Source: Kocuria soli
GTDB taxonomy: Bacteria; Actinomycetota; Actinomycetes; Actinomycetales; Micrococcaceae
Direction of reading: 5' to 3'
DNA: 64,000 nt
NCBI RefSeq assembly: GCF_003797835.1
Contig: NZ_RKMF01000006.1
Span: 124,001 to 188,000, forward strand
Positions 58,371 to 64,000 of this stretch are shown here, piece by piece. A program made the translations under genes and the position numbers. The notes below the pieces were generated by a model. It saw nothing but the letters and a program-made list of their open reading frames with translations. It had not been told where the DNA came from and made no database searches. Numbering within the stretch: position 1 is the stretch's first letter; each line of letters begins with the position of its first letter.

Positions 58371-58399
58371 GGAACGTGGTCGAGTTCCGCTTCAACGTG
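58371..58399 (+). repeat. ychF 3'-end copy D (right attachment junction)
   Basis: GGAACGTGGTCGAGTTCCGC then TTCAACGTG reads NVVEFRFNV, the native YchF C-terminus. Seventeen of 19 bases up to the core match ychF copy A. It is followed by CAATTG rather than a stop codon. It is right-type; joined to the left half of A it restores DGDVVEFRFNV. Confidence 0.8.
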
Positions 58400-58438
58400 C
58401 AATTGAGGTCGTGCTCGGGCGGGGTGATTCGAATTCAG

Positions 58439-58789
58439 TCAGGATGTCCCGGTGGTGCCCCGGTTGTGGGACATCGCAATCGTGACCCACTCAGCCAGCT
58501 TCTTGTCCGAGGTGAGTTCATCTTGTTCAACGGTGATCCACCCGGGTCCCATGGTGCGTCCGATACCCATTTCTGCTTGGGAGGTTCCAGGCTGTTGGAG
58601 CAGCTTTTCGTGCTGCTGGGCATCCACCCGGACCAGCAGTCTGCCGTCCTTGCCAGCGCTGACGAGCATCTTGTCATTCACCATGATCGCGCGGCCACCG
58701 AACATCGAAACCTCGCGCACGGGAAGAGTGGGATCGAGAAGACGCCGGATCCGATCCACGAGCGAGTCCTGCGCTCTCGTCGTCGCCAC
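58439..58789 (-). CDS. TfoX/Sxy N-terminal-domain protein
   Basis: A 116-residue single-domain protein: IRRLLDPTLPVREVSMFGGRAIMVNDKMLVSAGKDGRLLVRVD, the TfoX_N signature with SMFGG. Lone TfoX_N proteins are common outside competent bacteria and their role is unknown. It is last in a run of four minus-strand genes and starts 4 bp after the SnoaL-like gene. Confidence 0.9.
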   Translation of the reverse strand: MATTRAQDSLVDRIRRLLDPTLPVREVSMFGGRAIMVNDKMLVSAGKDGRLLVRVDAQQHEKLLQQPGTSQAEMGIGRTMGPGWITVEQDELTSDKKLAEWVTIAMSHNRGTTGTS

Positions 58790-58793
58790 GGTC

Positions 58794-59144
58794 TCACCCC
58801 TCCGACGGCGGCCCGTACGAGAGCCGGTCGAAGACGAGGATGCTGTCCACGATCAGCCCGTCGCGCACGGTGAACAGTTCGGCGGCCGGTGTTGTGCTGG
58901 TGGCTGTGGTCTGGGGGTAGTAGAACAGGGCGACGCGCTCGTCGTCGACGAACTCAGCGATCTCTCCGATACCCGTGAGGCTGGGAGCGAATCCCGCAAT
59001 GAAGCGTTGGTAGTCCTGTTTGCCGGTCAGATCGATGCCTGGGGCCCGGCAGGTGATGTCATCGGCGACATGGCTCATGGCGGCCTGGATGTCTCCGGTG
59101 GTCCACGCTTGGTGGTAGCTGCGGACGACGTCGCACGGGGTCAT
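58794..59144 (-). CDS. SnoaL-like / NTF2-fold protein
   Basis: A 116-residue protein: DVVRSYHQAWTTGDIQAAMSHVADDITCRAPGIDLTGKQDYQRFIAGF, then ELFTVRDGLIVDSILVFDR. It is a SnoaL_2-type cone fold used by polyketide cyclases, isomerases and many uncharacterised proteins. No catalytic assignment is possible. It is co-directional with the SRPBCC and ArsR genes (13-bp gap). Confidence 0.87.
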   Translation of the reverse strand: MTPCDVVRSYHQAWTTGDIQAAMSHVADDITCRAPGIDLTGKQDYQRFIAGFAPSLTGIGEIAEFVDDERVALFYYPQTTATSTTPAAELFTVRDGLIVDSILVFDRLSYGPPSEG

Positions 59145-59157
59145 GATCGGAGTCCTT

Positions 59158-59625
59158 TCACGGCACTGTAGGGGTCGATTTGGTGGCGAGTCGGTCCGGC
59201 AGGGGAGTCCATGTGTCCGGCTCGGGGGCGCCGCCCGCTGCGGCGATGGTCAGCCGGGGGAGGAAGTTCGCCCAGCCATCGGCGTGCCCTTGAACGGCGG
59301 TGTCAGGCAAGTTGCGGTGGTGGAGATCGACGCGCGTGCCGCCGGGTATCTCCGTGAGACGGAACTCCACGACCGAAGCCCCGGCCGGCAACTCGTCGCT
59401 CCCGACGAAGCCCCAGGACACCACCACTCGCCGGTGAGGCTCGACGACGACGAACTCCCCACGCACCGGATGCCCAGCGATGTCGACGGCGAACCGTCCG
59501 CCCGGAGTGGGATCGAGGTCGGCGAACTCGCCCATCCAGGCGGTCATGCCCTGGTTCGTGGTGAGGTGCCGGAAGACCGCCTGCGGGGTCGCGGCAATCT
59601 CGATGGAATCGGTGAACTCAGCCAT
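59158..59625 (-). CDS. SRPBCC (AHSA1-like) protein
   Basis: A 155-residue START-superfamily protein: TDSIEIAATPQAVFRHLTTNQGMTAWMGEFADLDPTPGGRFAVDIAGHPVRGEFVVVEPHRRVVVSWGF. It overlaps the ArsR gene by 8 bp. ArsR-SRPBCC pairs are frequent in actinobacteria, where the regulator controls the small binding protein; ligand unknown. Confidence 0.9.
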   Translation of the reverse strand: MAEFTDSIEIAATPQAVFRHLTTNQGMTAWMGEFADLDPTPGGRFAVDIAGHPVRGEFVVVEPHRRVVVSWGFVGSDELPAGASVVEFRLTEIPGGTRVDLHHRNLPDTAVQGHADGWANFLPRLTIAAAGGAPEPDTWTPLPDRLATKSTPTVP

Positions 59626-59950
59626 CCTGAATGTCCTCGCTTGCTTCCACGGCAGATTTCAAAGCGGCCAGCTTGGAGGGCCAGAAGTCGTCAAGATAGG
59701 AGCGCACCGCGGCAAATCCGTCGGTGTTCACCACGTACAGATGCCTGGTCCCGTCCTGCCTGCTGGCCGCCAACCCGGCGCGAGTGAGCGCACGTAGGTG
59801 ATGCGAGGTTGCTTGCTGGGAGAGTCCAACCTGGTGGGCCACTTCGCCCACGGCTCGAGCTTCGGTGCGTATTGCCCGAAGGATCGCGCGACGGTTCCCA
59901 TCGGCCAGCGCGCGCAACGAACGATCCAGATCTGCCGCTTCGGCGCCCAT
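59618..59950 (-). CDS. ArsR-family regulator
   Basis: A 110-residue winged-helix protein: DLDRSLRALADGNRRAILRAIRTEARAVGEVAHQVGLSQQATSHHLRALTRAGLAASRQDGTRHLYVVNTDGF. Metal-binding Cys residues are absent, so it is probably a non-metal ArsR. It is the first gene of the ArsR-SRPBCC-SnoaL-TfoX operon. Confidence 0.92.
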   Translation of the reverse strand: MGAEAADLDRSLRALADGNRRAILRAIRTEARAVGEVAHQVGLSQQATSHHLRALTRAGLAASRQDGTRHLYVVNTDGFAAVRSYLDDFWPSKLAALKSAVEASEDIQDG

Positions 59951-59984
59951 TCGATGCTCCTCACACTCGGTGCTCCAAGGCTAG

Positions 59985-60002
59985 TACAAACGCCTATTTG
60001 TG
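59985..60002. promoter_or_regulatory. candidate ArsR operator
   Basis: ACAAA (59986-59990) and TTTGT (59997-60001) are inverted around 6 bp, 36 bp upstream of the ArsR start. The spacing fits ArsR-type sites; the arms are short. Confidence 0.4.
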
Positions 60003-60080
60003 CAAGAGTGGGTTTGTGGAGTGTGCTTGGCCCGACGCCGTCGTTGCTTACCTGGGCCGAATGGCGGGTGTCAGTTCACC

Positions 60081-60719
60081 TCAGACGCGCACCAGCCGGA
60101 CGACCAAATCGTGGGAATGGTGAGCCCCGGCGCCCTCGGCCACGTGGCGTTCGCGGCGATCATTCGTGACGACCTTCCATTCGCCCGTAGCCACCGCATA
60201 ATCCCTCACGTGACTTGGCGTGATGAATTCGTCCGGATTGAAGCCGTGCGCCAGAGTGTGCTCCCGGTCGACTTCGTGATGCACGAACAACAACGTTCCA
60301 CGCGGGGCAACCAAGTCGAGCAGGCGGCGTTCGGCAACATGCTGCCGGGTATTGGGCAGGACCGGATATTGGGCGCTGACCAGGTCAAAGGTTCCAGGCG
60401 GGAGGTCGGATTCAAGCAGCCCCTCGGCAACTGCCGTGATGGTCACTCCGGCCGCCGAAGCAGCGGCGAGCGTCCGCGCGATCGCCTGCGAGGAGATGTC
60501 CAGGGCGGTCACGTCCCATCCCTGGCCGGCGAGCCAGACCGAGTCGGCGCCCTCTCCGCATCCCACGTCCAAGGCTCGCCCCAACGGCAGGTCGGCCACC
60601 TCGGTCATCAGGGTGGCGTTCGGCTGCCCGCTCCACACCTGATCACCGGAGTACCGTTCGTCCCAGTGCTCGGCTGTGTGTACGTCGGACTGAGGTGCTT
60701 GGTGCTCGTCGAAGTTCAT
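60081..60719 (-). CDS. class I SAM-dependent methyltransferase
   Basis: A 212-residue methyltransferase: AEHWDERYSGDQVWSGQPNATLMTEVADLPLGRALDVGCGEGADSVWLAGQGWDVTALDIS with motif I DVGCGEGAD, and FDLVSAQYPVLP as motif IV region. This resembles the small-molecule group near TPMT/tellurite-type (WSGxPN) enzymes. The acceptor is unknown. The ATG at 60719 is preferred to a GTG at 60725. Confidence 0.88.
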   Translation of the reverse strand: MNFDEHQAPQSDVHTAEHWDERYSGDQVWSGQPNATLMTEVADLPLGRALDVGCGEGADSVWLAGQGWDVTALDISSQAIARTLAAASAAGVTITAVAEGLLESDLPPGTFDLVSAQYPVLPNTRQHVAERRLLDLVAPRGTLLFVHHEVDREHTLAHGFNPDEFITPSHVRDYAVATGEWKVVTNDRRERHVAEGAGAHHSHDLVVRLVRV

Positions 60720-60786
60720 CCACACAGTGTGTCAGCGCAAGTAGTTCTTGACGGTCGGCACGACGGCGTGCGGGGCCCGGACCTCT

Positions 60787-61476
60787 TCAATCGATCGTCT
60801 CACCCGCGAGCGCCTTGGCTGCCAGGCGTTCCTCCTCACTGAATTCCCACACCTCGTGGGCGGCGTGGAGCGCAAGCAGGATGATGAAGCAGCCAAGGAC
60901 CAGATCTGGCCACCCGGATCCGGTCCGCGCGGTGGTCAGCGCCATGGCGATCACCGCAATGTTCACCAATACGTCGTTGCGTGCCGACAGGAACGCTGCC
61001 CGGCTCAGTGAGCCGCCGTGTGTGCGGACACGGGCGATCAGCCAAGCGCTCGTTGCGTTGATGACCATTGCCCCGAGTGACGCGAGAATCACGGGGGTCG
61101 CGTCCGGTGCCTGCGGTGCAGTGAATCGCCGGAGGGCTTCCCACGCTGCAAATGCCGCCGGGGTGATGATGGCCAAGCTCATGAGCTTGCCCATGACGGC
61201 GCGCTTGGTAAGGGGCCAGCCAAGCGCAATGAATATCAGCAGATTGATAGAGGTGTCTTCCAGGAAATCGACGCTGTCTGCCAGTAGGGAGACAGATCCG
61301 GCTCCCAGGGCGACCAGGAACTCGACGAAGAAGTACCCGAAATTCAGGATCGCGACGGCCAGGACCGTACGTCGGACGCGGCTGAAGTCGAAGGTGTTGG
61401 GTACGTCCGCGGAGTTCTGGTCCTTCTTGGGTGATCTCAAAGTCACCTCACTCGTCTCATGGTCGGATTCCGCCAC
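60787..61476 (-). CDS. cation-efflux (CDF-like) membrane protein
   Basis: A 229-residue protein with five to six helices: VRRTVLAVAILNFGYFFVEFLVALGAGSVSLLADSVDFLEDTSINLLIFIALGW carries the CDF TM2 pattern with D residues (LLADSVDFLED) that bind metal. It ends without the cytoplasmic metal-binding domain of larger CDF proteins. It probably moves a divalent cation or forms part of a short CzcD-like group. The GTG at 61476 has GGAG upstream. Confidence 0.8.
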   Translation of the reverse strand: MAESDHETSEVTLRSPKKDQNSADVPNTFDFSRVRRTVLAVAILNFGYFFVEFLVALGAGSVSLLADSVDFLEDTSINLLIFIALGWPLTKRAVMGKLMSLAIITPAAFAAWEALRRFTAPQAPDATPVILASLGAMVINATSAWLIARVRTHGGSLSRAAFLSARNDVLVNIAVIAMALTTARTGSGWPDLVLGCFIILLALHAAHEVWEFSEEERLAAKALAGETID

Positions 61477-61528
61477 AATTCTCCATGGTGACGGACGACG
61501 GCGGCAGCGCTGGGGTTGCGTCCTATTG

Positions 61529-61936
61529 CTAAGCCGGAAGCCTGCCCGTTCGTAGCAAGTGGCCGAACTCAAACGCGAACCGTTCGGCGTCGTCGCGGTG
61601 ATTCGGCAACATTCGGATGTCACGGCCCAGGGAGGTCTGAACGTGAATCCGAGTGAACACTCCCGATCGATATTGCACTCCGGTAATCGCTGATGCCGGG
61701 ACCTCGCGCTTGACTTTTGCCCTCTTGATGGGCCCTGCAACTGCCGCCAGCAAGACGCGGTTGGAGGCTGCGACCAGGACATTCGGGAAATCGCCCGCAA
61801 CCCCCGGGAGGACGAGCAATACCTCCTCGTCCGCATGGAGCAATTTTGGGATGTCCTGCTGCAGGCCGTAGTTCGCGAAGAGCTGGTTGCGATTGAGGGC
61901 GGCGGCGTAGGTGGATGTTGCCCGGGAGGTCGGCAT
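61529..61936 (-). CDS. PH-like (YokE-type) domain protein
   Basis: A 135-residue protein: LQQDIPKLLHADEEVLLVLPGVAGDFPNVLVAASNRVLLAAVAGPIKRAKVKREVPASAITGVQYRSGVFTRIHVQTSLGRDIRMLPNHRDDAERFAFEF. This is a bacterial PH-like fold of the YokE/SHOCT-associated kind, function unknown. It follows the RCC1 gene by 9 bp. Confidence 0.72.
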   Translation of the reverse strand: MPTSRATSTYAAALNRNQLFANYGLQQDIPKLLHADEEVLLVLPGVAGDFPNVLVAASNRVLLAAVAGPIKRAKVKREVPASAITGVQYRSGVFTRIHVQTSLGRDIRMLPNHRDDAERFAFEFGHLLRTGRLPA

Positions 61937-61945
61937 GGCCTGAGT

Positions 61946-62806
61946 CTAGATTCTTGGGCTGTGCCCCGAATCGCTCAGGGACATTCGCCATCCTTCGGTG
62001 TTGCACTGACCATCAGCATTGTTGCCGGTTGCCACGGCTGTGCCGTCAGCAAGCAACCCAACGGTATGCGTGGATCCAGCCGCGATGTCCACGACTCCAG
62101 CCCATTCGTGGACATCGCACTGGCCGAAGTCGTTGTTCCCGACGGCGCGCACGGTCCCGTCGTCGAAGAGCGCAACCGTGTGGTGGCTGCCCGCAGAAAT
62201 TCCCGTGACACTTGACCATCCCAGGGTGTCGCAGGCGCCGGCTCCATGTTCGCCGACCGCCACCACGGTGCCGTCGGTGCGCAGACCAACGGTGTGGAGC
62301 GAGCCGGCCGACACGGAGGCGAGGTGGCTCCATGTCGACACGTCGCACTGGCCACGTCGGTTGCTGCCGACGGCGACCGCCGTGCCGTCGAAGTGAATGC
62401 CAACCGAGTGCCAATCCCCTGCGGCGAAGGCGACGATCTCCCGCCACTGCTCGATCGAGAGCTGACCCTCTCGCGCGCGTCCCGCTGCCACCACTGTTCC
62501 GTCCGAGCGAAGTCCAAGGCTGGTGCGCCAACCGGCTGCCACGTCGGTGATGTCACGCCAAGCGGACAGGTTCGCCTGACCGTCACCATTCCATCCGGTG
62601 GCCAGGACGGTGCCGTCGCGGCGAAGCCCGATGGTGTGCGAACGGCCGGTGTTGGGGGCGGTGTGCACGTTGCCCGCTGCCACGGCGGCGACATCAGTCC
62701 ACGAATCGACACCGCATTCGCCGGCTCGGCTGCTGCCCCAAGCAGCCACTGTTCCATCCGGGCGACATGTCACAGAGTGCCTGCGACCGGCGGCTACTAC
62801 GCTCAT
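61946..62806 (-). CDS. RCC1-like seven-repeat beta-propeller protein
   Basis: A 286-residue protein made almost entirely of seven repeats of about 38 residues, each with (A/S)AG--HT(V/I)GLR-DGTV-AVG-N--GQC-V--W. Repeat 2 carries a short insert. Seven such repeats should close one RCC1-type propeller. No signal peptide is visible, so it is probably cytoplasmic. A binding platform is the likely role; the partner is unknown. GGGGAG precedes the ATG. It probably shares a transcript with the PH-like gene. Confidence 0.85.
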   Translation of the reverse strand: MSVVAAGRRHSVTCRPDGTVAAWGSSRAGECGVDSWTDVAAVAAGNVHTAPNTGRSHTIGLRRDGTVLATGWNGDGQANLSAWRDITDVAAGWRTSLGLRSDGTVVAAGRAREGQLSIEQWREIVAFAAGDWHSVGIHFDGTAVAVGSNRRGQCDVSTWSHLASVSAGSLHTVGLRTDGTVVAVGEHGAGACDTLGWSSVTGISAGSHHTVALFDDGTVRAVGNNDFGQCDVHEWAGVVDIAAGSTHTVGLLADGTAVATGNNADGQCNTEGWRMSLSDSGHSPRI

Positions 62807-62927
62807 AGGGCTCCCCTTGGGCTCAGTTCAGGTGGTCCCATCATTGAACCATCGGTTAGAATTTGCAATAGCACACGATTGAACCTAGAATTGAGTTGTT
62901 CAATTGAAGTGACCAGGGGGAGTCGCA

Positions 62928-63440
62928 ATGGAGTGGATCATTATCGCAATTCCGCTACTCTTGGTCCTTGGCATCCTGGGTCTGGTTGCCTGGCGTCTCC
63001 ACCGTTCGTTTGCCGGGATTCGCCGATCCGGGGATCAGCCTGAAATGCTGCCGCATCCACGTGGGCGGGCTGTCCGATTCCCCGTGATGCAAATTGGGCA
63101 TGCGCTTCCAGTGTTGCCCACGATATCCACTGCTCGGTCAATGCATCCGGAATCCATTGACGTCACCCCGGACGGGCTCGACTATGCGGTGTGGGGGCGG
63201 TGTCACGTGCCGCCTGATCGCGTCCACTACGTCGATGTGCCCTATCGCTCGGCAGATTCATTCCTCACCATTCACCTGCATGACCGCAGCCTCGTGATTT
63301 CCATCATGATGATCTCTCCCTTGGCGGCCGAGGATCTCATCACGGAGCTGGCGTTGTACTACCCGCTGACGCGTAATGCGTGGGAGATGGTCGCCTATCG
63401 CTACGGACCGTATGACCGCAAGCCCTGGGTCATGCCGTGA
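62928..63440 (+). CDS. hypothetical single-TM protein
   Basis: A 170-residue protein with an N-terminal membrane helix (WIIIAIPLLLVLGILGLVAW, residues 3-22) and a soluble domain (MHPESIDVTPDGLDYAVWGRCHVPPDRVHYVDVPYRSADSFLTIHL) resembling bacterial PH-like folds only loosely. GGGGGAG lies before the ATG. The AT-rich leader holds the palindrome TTCAATTGAA (62899-62908). Function unknown. Confidence 0.7.
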   Translation: MEWIIIAIPLLLVLGILGLVAWRLHRSFAGIRRSGDQPEMLPHPRGRAVRFPVMQIGHALPVLPTISTARSMHPESIDVTPDGLDYAVWGRCHVPPDRVHYVDVPYRSADSFLTIHLHDRSLVISIMMISPLAAEDLITELALYYPLTRNAWEMVAYRYGPYDRKPWVMP

Positions 63441-63482
63441 AGGGCTGTTGGTATGCGCGGCACGGGATTCGATGCACACGGC

Positions 63483-63840
63483 TCACCTCACACGGCGTGC
63501 CGACACCTGCTCGATGAGGGCGCGCAGCTGATCGGCGTCGGCGGTGGGTGATCCCACCTCCACCGAGCCATCGGGTGTTTCCAGGAACAAGGTGGGGTAA
63601 TGATCGGCGCCCGTGGTGGAAGAAGGCTTCCTGCATGACGCTCGCCGCCGCCAGTTGCCGTTCGGTTCCGGCCACTGAGCGCAACGCTGCCAAGCCACGG
63701 GCGGCGTCGTCGGAGTTCATCAGGGTGGTGCCGTGGGCGAGCATGTCCTGGTAGCCCGCGCCGAAGTCCACGCCGGTCAGGGTGAAGATCCGCGCATTGG
63801 CTTCAGCGATGTGACGGAATGCGCCGATGGGTGCTCCCAT
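63483..63840 (-). pseudogene. DsbA-family oxidoreductase, 5'-truncated and frameshifted
   Basis: From 63840 the frame reads APIGAFRHIAEANARIFTLTGVDFGAGYQ, then DDAARGLAALRSVAGTERQLAAASVMQEAFFHHG, typical of the helical insert of DsbA/FrnE-like proteins. Near 63610-63625 the match moves to another frame: DHYPTLFLETPDGSVEVG, ending SARRVR-stop at 63483. The N-terminal thioredoxin part with CxxC is missing. It is a decayed gene, unless the shift is a sequencing error. Confidence 0.7.
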
Positions 63841-63860
63841 CGAGTTCCTGAGTGGAGTGC

Positions 63861-63888
63861 GGCGGGCACGTCACGTTCCGTGCCCGCC
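63861..63888. terminator. perfect 10-bp hairpin
   Basis: GGCGGGCACG (63861-63870) and CGTGCCCGCC (63879-63888) enclose an 8-nt loop. On the minus strand it follows the stop at 63909 by about 20 bp and is probably the terminator of the gene cut by the window edge. No T-run. Confidence 0.6.
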
Positions 63889-63908
63889 ACATGGATGCCG
63901 CGGTGGGC

Positions 63909-64000
63909 TCAGCCGCGCGCGGCGGCCTCGTCAGCAGAGGCGACGCTGAATCGACGACCCGCATGGCTTCCGCTCTCTGCCTCGTCAACGGCAGCGACGG
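63909..64000 (-). CDS. C-terminus of an unidentified protein (cut by window edge)
   Basis: The last 30 codons of a minus-strand frame ending at 63909 (VAAVDEAESGSHAGRRFSVASADEAAARG-stop). The start lies outside the window. A hairpin just downstream supports a real gene end. The family is not recognisable from this piece. Confidence 0.4.
   Translation of the reverse strand, partial: VAAVDEAESGSHAGRRFSVASADEAAARG

Noticed and set aside
36480-58399. Prophage
   Set aside because: Despite recombinases and RM genes, no phage structural, terminase, portal or lysis genes are present.
1-64000. CRISPR array
   Set aside because: No set of regularly spaced 25-40-bp repeats was seen and no cas genes are present.
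1-64000. Riboswitches or rRNA genes
   Set aside because: No recognisable riboswitch cores were found upstream of ispH, corA, the 5-formyl-THF cyclo-ligase gene or the transporters, and no rRNA sequence is present. Only one tRNA was found.

Overview
The window is high-GC DNA from an actinobacterium, most likely in or near the Micrococcaceae (order Micrococcales). The basis is codon use, a xseBA / ispH / rmuC / ychF backbone, a CYTH-CHAD protein, an AlaA-type aminotransferase, GTG starts, and many genes that appear to be read from leaderless mRNAs (TANNNT, 7-8 nt, then the start codon). The species cannot be named from sequence alone.

Positions 1-35400 are mostly chromosomal housekeeping. They hold the 3' end of a large SF1 helicase, a minus-strand set (5-formyl-THF cyclo-ligase, FmdB, SAF/CpaB-like), galU with a RimJ-like acetyltransferase, CYTH-CHAD, a TIGR01777 epimerase, tRNA-Ala(CGC) with its own terminator, MscS, DedA, CorA, Nudix with an OpuAC-type lipoprotein, alanine aminotransferase, a TetR-controlled MFS exporter, xseBA, ispH, rmuC and an ABC exporter run by a DesKR-like two-component pair. 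Two insertions stand out. One is a copper cassette (copZ-ydhK-copB, 10.66-13.64 kb) wedged between two broken genes. The other is a Doc toxin-antitoxin pair framed by 30-bp direct repeats just upstream of ychF.

From the end of ychF (36.4 kb) to about 58.4 kb is an accessory island. The 3' end of ychF (encoding ...DVVEFRFNV) occurs four times: A at the ychF terminus (36.4 kb), B (37.3 kb), C (49.6 kb) and D (58.4 kb). A and B are left-end type, with element sequence after EFR. C and D are right-end type, with the native FNV ending. Joining A to D, or B to C, restores an intact in-frame ychF end. This fits two nested integrative elements inserted by serine recombinases at the 3' end of ychF. 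The inner element (B-C, about 12.3 kb) carries a YobI-like membrane P-loop NTPase, a 42-codon ORF, a complete type I restriction-modification operon (hsdM-hsdS-hsdR plus a small XRE protein) and a serine recombinase beside C. The outer element starts with an HNH endonuclease gene overlapping the ychF stop. On its right it holds an IS110 element with a candidate bridge-RNA region, a Phd/RelE-type toxin-antitoxin pair, IS3 remnants, small redox genes, a broken AAA/OLD-like ATPase, oleate hydratase with a TetR regulator, and a truncated serine recombinase beside D. The island looks like a defence and cargo hotspot at ychF.

From 58.4 to 64 kb are an ArsR-SRPBCC-SnoaL-TfoX operon, a methyltransferase, a CDF-like transporter, a PH-like protein, a seven-repeat RCC1-like protein, a small membrane protein and a truncated, frameshifted DsbA-family gene.
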